The translations under genes were made by a program, and so were the position numbers. Under the pieces are notes generated by a model. It ran no database searches and was not told the origin of the DNA. It worked only from the letters and a program-made list of their open reading frames with translations. A stretch of 64,000 bases of DNA from Psychrobacter glacincola (GTDB taxonomy: Bacteria; Pseudomonadota; Gammaproteobacteria; Pseudomonadales; Moraxellaceae), in the NCBI RefSeq assembly GCF_904846215.1, contig NZ_CAJGZK010000013.1, forward strand, positions 1-64,000, in the 5' to 3' direction. Positions 8,755-18,257 of the stretch are shown here, piece after piece. Numbering within the stretch: position 1 is the first letter of the stretch; each line of letters starts with the position of its first letter.

Positions 8755-9181
8755 CCTGTCCTCCTCTAATGATCATGTGTCTGCTATACGATAATAAAAT
8801 CACTTTGAGTGAAGCGTTTTATTTGAGACAAACACACACCTATTTATTAGTATTTTTGATTAAAGTTATTCGAAAATATGATTTTAGTGCTTTTATAAGA
8901 AATGATTACTTAACAATCAGTAGTCATTATTAACAAAACTTACCTTTTGTTATTTCTTTCCTTAACCAAATCAGCTTAACTTATGTAATCATGGATTTAA
9001 AGATAGAAAGCTTAACGTCTTACTATAGTTGTGTGATAAGTTGTTATTTTTGTGGTAAATATTAACATAGACTGTACATTTGACCGATAATTTCAAGTGA
9101 GTCATAGCAGGCAAAACCAAGATTTGCTATTATAGGAAAATGTGACATCTCGCCACTATTATTACAATTTGAGAGCATTTT
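8755..9181. other. Intergenic region between divergent channel and FKBP genes
   Basis: This AT-rich stretch of 427 bases separates divergent genes and should carry both promoters. Apart from the -10-like box at 9125-9133, I see no repeat, RNA gene or convincing open frame in it. Confidence 0.5.
9125..9133 (+). promoter_or_regulatory. Possible extended -10 of the FKBP gene
   Basis: TGCTATTAT is an extended -10 pattern (TGn then TATTAT) about 50 bases before the FKBP start. No clear -35 is present, which extended -10 promoters tolerate. Confidence 0.35.
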
Positions 9182-9913
9182 ATGAAAAAAATCACTACCC
9201 TAAGCATCAGCGCCCTTGCTAGTGCTATGTTATTAATGACAAGCTGTAGCGCAAACAACGGTAATAAAGAAACCGTTGCCAAAAGTGTTTCAGTTACGGA
9301 ACAAAGTCCTGCCAAGGAAAAAGTAGGTTATAGCTTGGGCTATATGATGGCAGAAGGTAATAAAGAAGCGGTTGGGGATCTGAACCTTGATACTTTTGAA
9401 AAAGGTTTCCGTGATGGTTATGAAGGTAAAAAAGCGGCATTGACAGAAGAGCAAATGCAAGAAGTGCTAATGACCTATCAAAAAGAACAGGAAGCGAAGT
9501 TTGTGAAAGACATGGAATCTAAAGCAGGGGCAAACAAAACCAAAGGCGCCGCATTCTTAGTAGAAAATGGTAAGAAAGCTGGCGTAAAAACCACTGCTTC
9601 TGGTCTACAATATAAAGTCGTGACCGCGGGTACTGGTAAATCACCAAAAGCCACGGATGTGGTTGAAGTAAACTACGAAGGCAAATTGATTGACGGTACT
9701 GTATTCGACAGCTCATATGAGCGCGGTGAGCCAATTGAATTCCCACTGAATCAAGTTATCGCTGGCTGGACTGAAGGTCTACAGTTGATGAAAGAGGGCG
9801 GTAAATACGAGTTCTATATCCCATCAGACCTCGCTTATGGCGAAGCCGGTAACCAAGGTATTGATCCAAATAGCACCTTAATCTTTACGGTTGAGCTGTT
9901 AAAAGTAAAATAA
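9182..9913 (+). CDS. FKBP-type peptidyl-prolyl isomerase lipoprotein (FkpA/Mip-like)
   Basis: A 243-residue periplasmic prolyl isomerase and chaperone. A lipoprotein signal peptide ends in the lipobox LMTSC at about residue 22, so the mature protein is probably anchored by lipid. An N-terminal dimerisation domain follows (VGYSLGYMMAEG to about residue 130). The FKBP domain starts near TTASGLQYKVV and carries VEVNYEGKLIDGTVFDSS, the GW of IAGWTEGLQLM, and IPSDLAYGEAG. Length and order match Mip/FkpA proteins, which help fold outer-membrane and secreted proteins. It is a single gene with its own terminator. Confidence 0.93.
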   Translation: MKKITTLSISALASAMLLMTSCSANNGNKETVAKSVSVTEQSPAKEKVGYSLGYMMAEGNKEAVGDLNLDTFEKGFRDGYEGKKAALTEEQMQEVLMTYQKEQEAKFVKDMESKAGANKTKGAAFLVENGKKAGVKTTASGLQYKVVTAGTGKSPKATDVVEVNYEGKLIDGTVFDSSYERGEPIEFPLNQVIAGWTEGLQLMKEGGKYEFYIPSDLAYGEAGNQGIDPNSTLIFTVELLKVK

Positions 9914-9957
9914 TTAGCAGTAAGTAATGATTATTTAGCATTGATATAACAGACGTC

Positions 9958-9993
9958 AAAAAAAAGCCCTCTTACATTAAGAGGGCTTTTTTT
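9958..9993 (+). terminator. Terminator of the FKBP gene (bidirectional)
   Basis: AGCCCTCTTA pairs with TAAGAGGGCT around a three-base loop, with an A-tract before it and a T-tract after it. It lies between the convergent FKBP and argA genes. Confidence 0.88.
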
Positions 9994-10052
9994 GCTAAAG
10001 ATATTAACCTTTGGCTTTTTAACATTGATAAGGTATGAGCCATCGGAATGGG

Positions 10053-11375
10053 TTAAAGGTTCTTTTGGAAAACTTTAGAATTACGACCGTTATTATATTT
10101 TTCACGTCGCGCTTCAGGTAGGGCGCTTGCCTCAACTTCAGCAAACCCTTGTTCGACGAACCAATGTGCTGTACGAGTGGTCAAGACAAACAACTTGTGT
10201 AGACCATGGCTGCGTGCTTGTTGCTCCAAAAATGCCAGTAAATCAGCGCCGCGGCTACCGCTACGATAATCGGGATGTACCGCAACGCAAGCAACCTCGG
10301 CTGAATCTGCCTCTAATGGATATAGTGCTGCACAACCTAAAATCATGCCATCGCGCTCAATGACGCTATAATTATCAATCTCTTGCTCCAAGCGTTCTCG
10401 TGAGCGGCTGACCAAGATACCTTGCTCTTCTAGCGGTGATAATAGCTCTATCAGTCCTACCACATCGTCAATATCAGCGCGGCGAATCTCTTCATAAGGA
10501 TCATGGCTAATGAGCGTACCAGAACCATCACGGGTAAATAGCTCTTCAAGTAGCGCACCATCTTTGGCATAAGAGATAATATGCGTGCGATGAACGCCTT
10601 GGCGACAAGCATTACTAGCACAGCTTAAGAAGTAATTAATCTCACAATTTAAATCACGGTCACGTAAGAAGCGGTCGACCTCATTTGGAATCATCTCACG
10701 TAATAAACGATCATTATGATTGATACCCACTTCTTCGCCTAGGAAAATTAGCTTATCCGCACCAAGTGCTACGGCTGCACTAAGGGCAACATCTTCAGCG
10801 AGCAAGTTGAAAACTTCACCAGTTGCCGAATAGCCCATAGAGCCTAAAATCACGATATGGTCATGTAGTAGATTGTTTTTAATCGCTTCAATATCGATAG
10901 AGCGTACTTCGCCGGTCATCTGGTAATCGACGCCATCACGGATACCATAAGGACGCGCAGTGACAAAATTGCCCGAAACTGCATCAATACGTGAGCCGTA
11001 CATAGGTGAGTTCGCAAGCCCCATCGATAGCTGAGCTTCAATCTGCAAACGAATAGCACCAACGGCTTGCAATATAGAAGGCATCGCGATGCGAGGTGTC
11101 AAACGAATGTCTTGATGCAGGGGCGATTCAATATCAGCATCTTTGAGGTTTTTTTCGATTTGTGGTCGCGCCCCATGCACCAATACTAGCTTAATACCCA
11201 AGCTATGCAATAAAGCAAAGTCATGAATCAGTGTACTGAAATTTGGATGATTGACCGCCTCGCCGCCAAACATAATCACGAACGTTTTGCCGCGATGGGT
11301 GTTGATATAGGGGGCAGAATTACGGAACCAATGGACGTATTCAGGGTTAATCTGGGGCATGGCGCTAGTAGTCAT
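10053..11375 (-). CDS. argA: Amino-acid N-acetyltransferase (N-acetylglutamate synthase)
   Basis: A 440-residue enzyme that makes N-acetylglutamate from glutamate and acetyl-CoA, the first step of arginine synthesis. The amino-acid kinase-like domain spans about residues 1-290 (YVHWFRNSAPYINTHRGKTF, VLVHGARPQIE, VILGSMGYSATGE). The C-terminal GNAT domain contains the acetyl-CoA loop region HPDYRSGSRGADLL and ends with FVEQGFAEVE. The length matches classical two-domain ArgA. Such enzymes are normally inhibited by arginine. It is a single gene, convergent with the FKBP gene. Confidence 0.95.
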   Translation of the reverse strand: MTTSAMPQINPEYVHWFRNSAPYINTHRGKTFVIMFGGEAVNHPNFSTLIHDFALLHSLGIKLVLVHGARPQIEKNLKDADIESPLHQDIRLTPRIAMPSILQAVGAIRLQIEAQLSMGLANSPMYGSRIDAVSGNFVTARPYGIRDGVDYQMTGEVRSIDIEAIKNNLLHDHIVILGSMGYSATGEVFNLLAEDVALSAAVALGADKLIFLGEEVGINHNDRLLREMIPNEVDRFLRDRDLNCEINYFLSCASNACRQGVHRTHIISYAKDGALLEELFTRDGSGTLISHDPYEEIRRADIDDVVGLIELLSPLEEQGILVSRSRERLEQEIDNYSVIERDGMILGCAALYPLEADSAEVACVAVHPDYRSGSRGADLLAFLEQQARSHGLHKLFVLTTRTAHWFVEQGFAEVEASALPEARREKYNNGRNSKVFQKNL

Positions 11376-11765
11376 AATGGGAGCAATAGTCGTTAGAATA
11401 AGAAAAAGGGCGTGACAGAAAATGCCTGTCGCTAAAGGATTGTTAAAGATTTACCATAGCAAAAAACGTCGTTATGAGCTATCTTTTATTTCAGTAGCAT
11501 CAAAGAGTTTTTATGGCAGATTAACGATATACATAACCTCAACACAGGGTTAATGTGCGTATAAATGCTTTTTGTTATGCTAAGCGCTATTGCTTTACCG
11601 GTAGCTTGCGCAGATAATTGATAAAAATAATAACGTTTATGAATTAACATGACTAAGTATGACCATATACGATAATAGATTGCTGACCGTCATATATTTT
11701 TAAAAACCATTAAGTTTTATTAGCTTCGTTTTTACCAGCTTTTACCGATACATTAACTAGGGATA
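11376..11765. other. Intergenic region upstream of argA and the secreted-protein gene
   Basis: These 390 bases lie between divergent genes and should hold both promoters. The region is AT-rich. I see no ARG box I could defend, no RNA gene and no coding frame. Confidence 0.4.
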
Positions 11766-12362
11766 ATGAATGTCATGAAGAAAAGTAACCATTTTGCGAA
11801 TCCATTCAGTGCATGGAGTGGACACCGCTTGTTTCATGTTGTCGCCGGTACGCTCGTTGGCGTAATGGCTGTAACGCAAGCATCAGCGATGTTACCCACA
11901 CCAGAACAAGCCGTTAATGATTCAGTCACTGTTCAGTCAAACTTTAATCAAAACAGCCAGTCAAATGCGCAAGCGGTCAACAGTAGAATCACCGCATCAT
12001 TAATTAGTGTTGATGCCAATGGTAAAGAAGTGCTGGTTCCTGTCGATGCAAATACGCGTTTGCAGTCAGGTAATGTCTTAGAGTATCAAGGCTATTTTAC
12101 CAATACCAATACTGACCGTGTTCGTAAAATGACCGTGACGATGAGCATCCCTGAACAAGTAGAATTGTTGCGAGCCGTCTCTCCTGATTTTCCTTACGGA
12201 AGTACGGATGGCAATACCTTTGCCCGTATGCCGTTACGCGGAAAGGTTGACAATCAGCTGCAAGAGATTCCTTTAAAGTTTTATAGTGCAGTACGCTGGG
12301 ATTTGGAAGGCGTTGGTCTTAATGACACAGTCGCAGTAAAATACCGTGCCCGTGTTAAATAA
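11766..12362 (+). CDS. Secreted protein of unknown function, DUF11-like
   Basis: A 198-residue exported protein. A long basic N-region and the hydrophobic stretch VVAGTLVGVMAV end at TQASA, a good signal peptidase I site near residue 38. The mature part starts Asn/Gln-rich and then forms a beta-sandwich-like domain (GNVLEYQGYFTNTNTD, VTMSIPEQVELL, VAVKYRARVK). This resembles DUF11-type repeats of surface proteins, but a single short copy is weak evidence. ATG 11775 (MKKSNH) is an alternative start nine bases later. No partner gene is evident. Confidence 0.7.
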   Translation: MNVMKKSNHFANPFSAWSGHRLFHVVAGTLVGVMAVTQASAMLPTPEQAVNDSVTVQSNFNQNSQSNAQAVNSRITASLISVDANGKEVLVPVDANTRLQSGNVLEYQGYFTNTNTDRVRKMTVTMSIPEQVELLRAVSPDFPYGSTDGNTFARMPLRGKVDNQLQEIPLKFYSAVRWDLEGVGLNDTVAVKYRARVK

Positions 12363-12406
12363 AGCTAATTTTAATACTTTATTAGCCGATAAGTTTTTAG
12401 CCGATG

Positions 12407-12442
12407 AAAAAGCACTGCAATTTATGATTGTGGTGCTTTTTT
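12407..12442 (+). terminator. Terminator after the secreted-protein gene
   Basis: AAAAAGCACTGCAA can pair with TTGTGGTGCTTTTTT apart from two weak positions, and a T-run follows. It begins about 45 bases after the stop codon. Confidence 0.75.
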
Positions 12443-12582
12443 AGTGGACGTTATTTTGAAAAACCCATAAGTACTCTTGGTTAATACGGTCGGTGTCACA
12501 AGACTTTCATATCCATACGCTACGATAGCGGGTCACGCTATGAATCATAGTGATCAACTATTAATGAATAAGGACACGGCTC

Positions 12583-14376
12583 ATGTATAGCGCCAATCAT
12601 CGCCAAATTACTGTTAATAACAACTCAATTAAAAACGACCACGTCAATAATAAGCGACAGAACAATAGCCTAATGGGTCAAACGTTATTGAATAAAGTAA
12701 GCCGAGCTGGCATGGCGGTGATGATACCAATGGTATTGATAGCGGGATTAACCGGGTGCAATAATGATGACGACAATAAGAATGGTTCAGGCGCCGTTAA
12801 AGATCCCATCGACAGCATATATTCTCAGGTTGCTTTTGTCCCTGCTGGCAGCTACGTTCATGGCGGCTTTGATGAATCAGCAGCCGAAATTACGGCCTTT
12901 CATCCCGCGTCTCAACGTGCTTTTGTGGTCAATGCGCAAAATAAGAAAGTTGATGTGCTTGATTTAAAAGATATCCATAACCCTGTGTTAGTACAGTCGC
13001 TCGATGTCGCAGATATTGGTAGCACTGTGAATAGTGTCGCCGTTCATGGCGATATCGTCGCTTTGGCGGTGCAAGCCAATGTTAAGACCGATAATGGTTA
13101 CGTCGTGTTATATGATGCCAATACTTTAGAGCGCATTAATAGTATTGCGGTGGGTGCCCTACCAGATATGGTGGCTTTTAGTCCAGATGGCAAGACGCTA
13201 TTGGTAGCCAATGAGGGTGAACCTGATGATGAGTATCAAGTTGATCCTGAAGGGTCTGTGAGTATCATTAATATTGTCGATATCAATCGTCCTATCGTCA
13301 AAAAAGCAACATTTGAGGCTTATAATTCACAAAAGCAACGCTTAATAGATTCTGGCGTGCGTATTTTTGGTCAAAAAGCCGATGGCACGATGAGTTCAGT
13401 CAGCGAGGATTTAGAGCCGGAATATATAGCAGTAGCCAAAGACGGTAAGACGGCTTATGTCAGCTTGCAGGAGAATAATGCTATTGCCATCATTGATATT
13501 GCCAGTGCCACCGTAACCGACATCAAGGCGCTCGGTGCTAAGGATCATTCACAAGTCGGTAATGAGCTGGATGTTAGTAATAAGGATAATGCTATTAATA
13601 TCACAACCTGGCCGATTATGGGTATGTATATGCCAGATGCCATTGACACTTATTCTATCGGTGACAAGACTTACATCGTGACTGCCAACGAAGGCGACGT
13701 TCGTGAATGGGGTGACTTTAGTGAGGTGATGAATGTTAAAGACGTCCAAGTTGATACCACCAAATACACTTCTTTTGCTTGTCATGAACTCGACTGTAAC
13801 GATGAAAAAGCACTGGGTAAATCAGACTTCTCATCGGTAATGGGTGACGCTAATAATGATGGTGTCTATGAGACTCTATATAGCTTTGGCGCCCGCTCAT
13901 TTAGTATTTGGGATACTGATAATATGAGTAGGCCTATTTATGACAGTGGCAGCCTAATGGCAAACTACACTGCGGATAAATACGCTGATAACTTTAACGC
14001 CAGTAACGATAAAAACGACTTCGATAATCGTAGTGACAATAAAGGCGTGGAACCGGAAGGCGTCACTATTGGTCAAGTGGGTTCGCAAACCATCGCTTTT
14101 GTAGGGCTTGAGCGTATTTCTAGCGTCATGGCATTTGATGTGACCGACCCTATGAACGTCAAATTGCTCGGAGAGATTAATACGCGTAGCTTTGACGATG
14201 CCAAATTGGAGATGGCCAAAAATGGCACCGCTGCAGCTAATGCCGATGGTGACTTGGGCCCTGAAGGCTTGACCTTTATCTCTGCTACAGATTCGCCATC
14301 AGGAAAACCGCTATTATTGGTTGGGTTTGAAGTCAGCGGCACCTCAAGGGTGTTTGAATTAGACTTTGCGGAATAA
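12583..14376 (+). CDS. Choice-of-anchor I family lipoprotein, beta-propeller-like
   Basis: A 597-residue secreted protein of the choice-of-anchor I group, which includes proteins annotated as alkaline-phosphatase-like or mesenchyme-specific glycoprotein-like. Repeated blades (AFVVNAQNKKVDVLDL, MVAFSPDGKTLLVANEGEP, YIVTANEGDVREWGDF, EPEGVTIGQVGSQ, GPEGLTF) indicate a beta-propeller. The lipobox LTGC sits near residue 59 after an unusually long hydrophilic start. ATG 12673 (MGQTLL) would give a normal lipoprotein signal and may be the true start. Acidic Asp/Asn-rich loops could bind calcium. Enzymatic activity is not shown. Confidence 0.82.
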   Translation: MYSANHRQITVNNNSIKNDHVNNKRQNNSLMGQTLLNKVSRAGMAVMIPMVLIAGLTGCNNDDDNKNGSGAVKDPIDSIYSQVAFVPAGSYVHGGFDESAAEITAFHPASQRAFVVNAQNKKVDVLDLKDIHNPVLVQSLDVADIGSTVNSVAVHGDIVALAVQANVKTDNGYVVLYDANTLERINSIAVGALPDMVAFSPDGKTLLVANEGEPDDEYQVDPEGSVSIINIVDINRPIVKKATFEAYNSQKQRLIDSGVRIFGQKADGTMSSVSEDLEPEYIAVAKDGKTAYVSLQENNAIAIIDIASATVTDIKALGAKDHSQVGNELDVSNKDNAINITTWPIMGMYMPDAIDTYSIGDKTYIVTANEGDVREWGDFSEVMNVKDVQVDTTKYTSFACHELDCNDEKALGKSDFSSVMGDANNDGVYETLYSFGARSFSIWDTDNMSRPIYDSGSLMANYTADKYADNFNASNDKNDFDNRSDNKGVEPEGVTIGQVGSQTIAFVGLERISSVMAFDVTDPMNVKLLGEINTRSFDDAKLEMAKNGTAAANADGDLGPEGLTFISATDSPSGKPLLLVGFEVSGTSRVFELDFAE

Positions 14377-14433
14377 AGCTTTCGCCGTTATCTTTTCGTT
14401 GGGCTGTCAGTCATAAAAAATATCATTTAAACC

Positions 14434-14468
14434 AATCCTCATAAATTAACAATTTATGGGGATTTTTT
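14434..14468. terminator. Terminator between convergent genes
   Basis: AATCCTCATAAATT pairs with AATTTATGGGGATT (one G-T pair) around loop AAC, followed by TTTT. It ends the choice-of-anchor I gene and lies just beyond the patatin gene. Confidence 0.78.
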
Positions 14469-14494
14469 ATGTTAGTAATAATTCAAATATACTT

Positions 14495-15514
14495 TTAAAG
14501 CGTGGCGTATTTATTCTTCGTTTTATCTTTAATTAACTGCTTAATCGCATTGATTTGTGGCGTCGTGGCTTGCGTGCCGGCAGTAATTAAAGCTTGGTGC
14601 TGGCTGGTATCTAATGAGCTGATATGACCGACAGTGGGAATAATCACAATATCAGCACGATCACGCTCATGACGCATTGATGCAGCGTTATGATTAATCG
14701 GAGATGCTTTCGCGTTATAGGCTGCATTAGCGATCAAACTGTTTTCAAGAAAGCCCCAAAAACTGGTTAATGAACTAATGGTCGATTTTTGATTGGGAGT
14801 CGATGTATTAGTGTTAGCCGCAGTCACATCAACGGCAATAATAATATTGGCACCTAAAGCGCGTGCGCTATCCACAGGCACGAGGCTGACCACACCGCCA
14901 TCGATATATTTTTTGCCAACTTTTTCAGGAATACGCGGGGCAATAAAAATATTCGGTATGCTACAAGACGCTTGAACGGCTAGTCCAGCATCGCCAGTGG
15001 TAAAGACCGCTTTTTTTAATGTGTGCTTCTCAGCCGCGACCGCAGCGAAGTGAATGGGAAAGGATTCTGTAGGACGACCACCGACTCTTGCATTAATAAA
15101 GTTTTTAAGTTTAATGCCTTCTATAAAACCTTGGTTTGATAAGGTAAAGTCTGTTAATTCGCTATCGGTGGTTGTCAGAGCCAAGCGCTCGAGCTCTTTT
15201 GCCGTATAGCCGCTGGCGTATAAACTGCCAACCAAGCTGCCGACGCTTGTGCCAACGACCAAGGTTGGTTTGATACCGTTTGCTTCTAATGCTTTAATCA
15301 CGCCGATATGAGCGAAACCTTTAGCACCGCCGCCACCCAATACTAACGCGACTTTTGGCTGATTATTGGCAGGCGTGATTGTCTCGACGATTGGCGTCAG
15401 ACTCTGACAAGCCGTCATGGACAACCCCAATATACTAAGCATACTGAATCGTAGTAATGATAAATGACGATATGAGTAATAGCCAGCAGATGAAAACATA
15501 AAAAACCTTATCAA
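14495..15514 (-). CDS. Patatin-like phospholipase lipoprotein (RssA-like)
   Basis: A patatin-family serine lipase with a Ser-Asp dyad. The oxyanion hole is VLGGGGAKGFAHIG, the nucleophile elbow is GTSVGS, and the catalytic Asp is in YIDGGVVSLVPV. The N-terminus has a hydrophobic segment ending in SMTAC, a lipobox, so it is probably a membrane-anchored lipoprotein. The full frame is 339 residues. ATG codons at 15499 and 15442 are in frame and the latter would give a shorter, more typical signal peptide. The likely role is phospholipid or lysophospholipid hydrolysis; the natural substrate is unknown. Confidence 0.88.
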   Translation of the reverse strand: MIRFFMFSSAGYYSYRHLSLLRFSMLSILGLSMTACQSLTPIVETITPANNQPKVALVLGGGGAKGFAHIGVIKALEANGIKPTLVVGTSVGSLVGSLYASGYTAKELERLALTTTDSELTDFTLSNQGFIEGIKLKNFINARVGGRPTESFPIHFAAVAAEKHTLKKAVFTTGDAGLAVQASCSIPNIFIAPRIPEKVGKKYIDGGVVSLVPVDSARALGANIIIAVDVTAANTNTSTPNQKSTISSLTSFWGFLENSLIANAAYNAKASPINHNAASMRHERDRADIVIIPTVGHISSLDTSQHQALITAGTQATTPQINAIKQLIKDKTKNKYATL

Positions 15515-15710
15515 AAATCATCATATAGAATAAAAGGATGCGTAATAAGCTATTCACTAATGGCTTACGTAGAAATCAGCTAGACGCCGTATTACTAAAT
15601 AGCTTAGCATAAGCAAGACACTTGTCCTTTATAATCATCATGACTGAATGTTTTATAAGAATTTGATGATTATAACGTTTATAAAATGTATAGACGTTGG
15701 AAACTAAGCT

Positions 15711-15748
15711 TTAAAGTAAGTACTATCATTAGATAGTACTTACTTTAA
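15711..15748 (+). promoter_or_regulatory. Perfect 17-bp hairpin or operator upstream of recG
   Basis: TTAAAGTAAGTACTATC (15711-15727) is exactly complementary to 15732-15748, with loop ATTA. It ends 17 bases before the recG ATG. No T-run follows on the plus strand, so it is not a normal terminator for upstream transcription. It could be a 5' UTR hairpin near the ribosome binding site or a dyad bound by a repressor. Confidence 0.7.
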
Positions 15749-15765
15749 TATCATTAGGATTATTG

Positions 15766-18174
15766 ATGCCCATATCGGTTACGCATACGACAGTGAATCC
15801 ATCAGACTATATCAGATCTGATATGCCCGTTTCGGCACTCGATATGCCAGTGACAGCGCTGGCGGGTGTGGGTTCAAAAGTAGCGGAGCAACTAGCCCAG
15901 TTGGGTATTACTCGTATTTTCGATTTGCTGTTGCATCTACCGCGTGATTACGAAGATCGTAGTCGACTGGTATCGATAAGCGATGTGGCTCACGGGCAAG
16001 CCGCTTTAATTACTGGGCGGGTGGTACATGTTGATACCAAGCGCAGTGGTATGTCGGTGATTGTCGATGATGATACTGGTACGATATCGCTGCGTTTTTT
16101 TAAAGTTTACCAAGGTCTTGCCCAAACGATGAGCGTTGGCACCCATCTGCAACTGTTTGGTGAAGTCAAAGTCAGCCGTTATGGTAAGCAGATACATCAT
16201 CCTGAATATCAGGTTATTAGTAGTGATGAAGCTGTCGTTAATACGGGGCTGCAGCCGATTTATCCTAGCGTTAAAGGCTTACATCAAAATAAATTGCGTA
16301 CCTTAATCAAGCTTGCACTACAAACGGTTCGTACTCAAGGCTTGCCGATGACCTTGTTTACGTCTGAGGATTTTTCAGTCGTGGCAGATTTGCCGCTAGC
16401 GCCTTTTAAACCTGCTAAAGTAGAAATGTCAGAAACTGATTTCCCAGATGATATATTCTCAACACTCGCGCGTAGTGTGCCTGACAATAGTTTTAGTGAT
16501 AGCAGTTTTAGTGATAGCAGTTTTGGTAACAGCAGTGTTAGTGATAGCAGTAACAATAGCGTCAATAGAGCTGAGCCATCTGTTTATAATACAAGCAATA
16601 ATGCCAATCTCGATACTACAAATATGGCTAATAATAACGTCTACAATTTAACCATATTTGAAGCGTTAGTGTTACTGCATACGCCGCCCACTTATACTGA
16701 TGCTGGTCGGCAGTATCAGCTGCTGACACAATTAAGCGCTCGTACGCATGCTGCATGTCAGCGTTTAATCATTGAGGAGCTGACCGCGCATCAGCTCAGT
16801 TTATTATATCGCCGTCAGCAATTACACCAGTTTAAAGCACCAAAATGTGCCACTCAAAGCCCACTGGCGGATAAGTTGTTTGGCGCGCTGCCATTTGACT
16901 TAACGGGTGCGCAAAAAAGAGTGATGAAAGATATTACCGCTGATATGGCGACTTCAATCCCAATGCTGAGGTTGGTACAAGGCGATGTTGGTGTCGGTAA
17001 GACATTGGTCGCCGCAGGTGCCGCTGGCTATGCCCTTGATAGTGGCTGGCAAGTGGCGGTTATGGCACCGACTGAGATTTTAGCAGAACAGCATTTGGTT
17101 AATTTTAAACAATGGTTTGAGCCGTTAGGTATTGGTGTTGGTTGGTTGGCTGGTAAACAAACGGCGAAGCAGCGCCGTGAGGCGTTAGAAGCGGTGAGCG
17201 AAAATACGGTGCAAATCGTTGTCGGTACTCATGCATTGTTTCAAGAAACAGTGCAGTTTGCCAAATTGGGCTTGGTCATTATCGATGAGCAGCACCGCTT
17301 TGGCGTTGAGCAACGTATGGCATTGACCAATAAAGGCGTGGCCAATAGCACGCCGCATCAGCTGATTATGACTGCAACGCCCATTCCGCGCACGCTGGCG
17401 ATGAGTGTTTATGGCGATATGGATACCTCTATTATTGATGAATTACCACCGGGACGCACGCCGATTACCACTGTCACCATCGACCGTAATCGCCGTGATG
17501 ACGTGATTGAACGTATTGCGGTTAATTGTGCAGCTGGTAAGCAAGCGTATTGGGTTTGTTCGCTGGTGGAGGAATCAAGCGTGCTGGATGCGCAAGCTGC
17601 CGAGGCGACTTATGAAGATTTAAGTGAGCGCTTAGATATTCGTATTGGGCTGGTGCATGGCAAAATGAAAGGGGCTGACAAACAAGCCATCATGCAAGCG
17701 TTTAAAGCTGGGCAACTTGATTTGTTGATAGCCACCACGGTCATTGAAGTGGGTGTCGATGTGCCAAATGCTTCTCTGATGGTTATTGAAAATGCAGAGC
17801 GATTGGGGCTATCGCAATTGCATCAACTACGCGGACGCGTCGGGCGCGGTTCAACCAAAAGCTATTGTGTGCTGCTGTATCAGAAGCCGTTGTCGGAGAC
17901 AGGTACTGAGCGCTTAAATGTATTGCGTGATAGTACCGATGGCTTTGTCATTGCGCAAAAAGACTTGGAGCTGCGCGGACCTGGTGAGCTGCTTGGTAAA
18001 CGCCAAACGGGTAATGTTGGCTATTATTTGGCAGATCTTATTCGGGATGAGCAATTATTTGCCATTGCTCAGCGGCTCGCAAAACATCTTATTGCCGACT
18101 CTACCCGTAAAGCGGATGTCAGTCAGCTTATCCATCGCTGGATGCCAGAGGCAAGTCGTTATACCAATGCTTGA
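15766..18174 (+). CDS. recG: ATP-dependent DNA helicase RecG
   Basis: An 802-residue SF2 helicase that reverses stalled forks and processes Holliday junctions and R-loops. The N-terminal wedge/OB domain includes LLHLPRDYEDRS. Helicase motifs follow: Walker A GDVGVGKT, DEQH box IIDEQHRFGVEQR, TATPIPRTLAMS, and motif VI LRGRVGRG. The C-terminal ELRGPGELLGKRQTG is the RecG signature. It is about 110 residues longer than the E. coli protein (693), largely because of a Ser/Asn/Asp-rich insert at about residues 225-300. ATG 15766 is preferred, with AGGA about seven bases upstream; TTG 15763 is adjacent. Confidence 0.96.
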   Translation: MPISVTHTTVNPSDYIRSDMPVSALDMPVTALAGVGSKVAEQLAQLGITRIFDLLLHLPRDYEDRSRLVSISDVAHGQAALITGRVVHVDTKRSGMSVIVDDDTGTISLRFFKVYQGLAQTMSVGTHLQLFGEVKVSRYGKQIHHPEYQVISSDEAVVNTGLQPIYPSVKGLHQNKLRTLIKLALQTVRTQGLPMTLFTSEDFSVVADLPLAPFKPAKVEMSETDFPDDIFSTLARSVPDNSFSDSSFSDSSFGNSSVSDSSNNSVNRAEPSVYNTSNNANLDTTNMANNNVYNLTIFEALVLLHTPPTYTDAGRQYQLLTQLSARTHAACQRLIIEELTAHQLSLLYRRQQLHQFKAPKCATQSPLADKLFGALPFDLTGAQKRVMKDITADMATSIPMLRLVQGDVGVGKTLVAAGAAGYALDSGWQVAVMAPTEILAEQHLVNFKQWFEPLGIGVGWLAGKQTAKQRREALEAVSENTVQIVVGTHALFQETVQFAKLGLVIIDEQHRFGVEQRMALTNKGVANSTPHQLIMTATPIPRTLAMSVYGDMDTSIIDELPPGRTPITTVTIDRNRRDDVIERIAVNCAAGKQAYWVCSLVEESSVLDAQAAEATYEDLSERLDIRIGLVHGKMKGADKQAIMQAFKAGQLDLLIATTVIEVGVDVPNASLMVIENAERLGLSQLHQLRGRVGRGSTKSYCVLLYQKPLSETGTERLNVLRDSTDGFVIAQKDLELRGPGELLGKRQTGNVGYYLADLIRDEQLFAIAQRLAKHLIADSTRKADVSQLIHRWMPEASRYTNA
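16489..16560 (+). repeat. In-frame 15-bp tandem repeat inside recG
   Basis: Four copies of a 15-bp unit (AGTTTTAGTGATAGC, exact in the first two and diverged in the next two) and a partial fifth copy encode SFSDS-type repeats in the RecG insert. The unit length keeps the frame whatever the copy number. Confidence 0.9.
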
Positions 18175-18210
18175 TGCGGGTTGGCTGAATCCATTTTCTG
18201 GTACTGATTG

Positions 18211-18257
18211 CCATAAAAAAAGCCATTATTTTTAGGAAATAATGGCTTTTTTTATGG
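18211..18257 (+). terminator. Terminator of recG
   Basis: A perfect 21-bp stem (18211-18231 with 18237-18257) has loop TTAGG and includes GGCTTTTTTT on its descending arm. It starts 37 bases after the recG stop codon. Confidence 0.9.
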
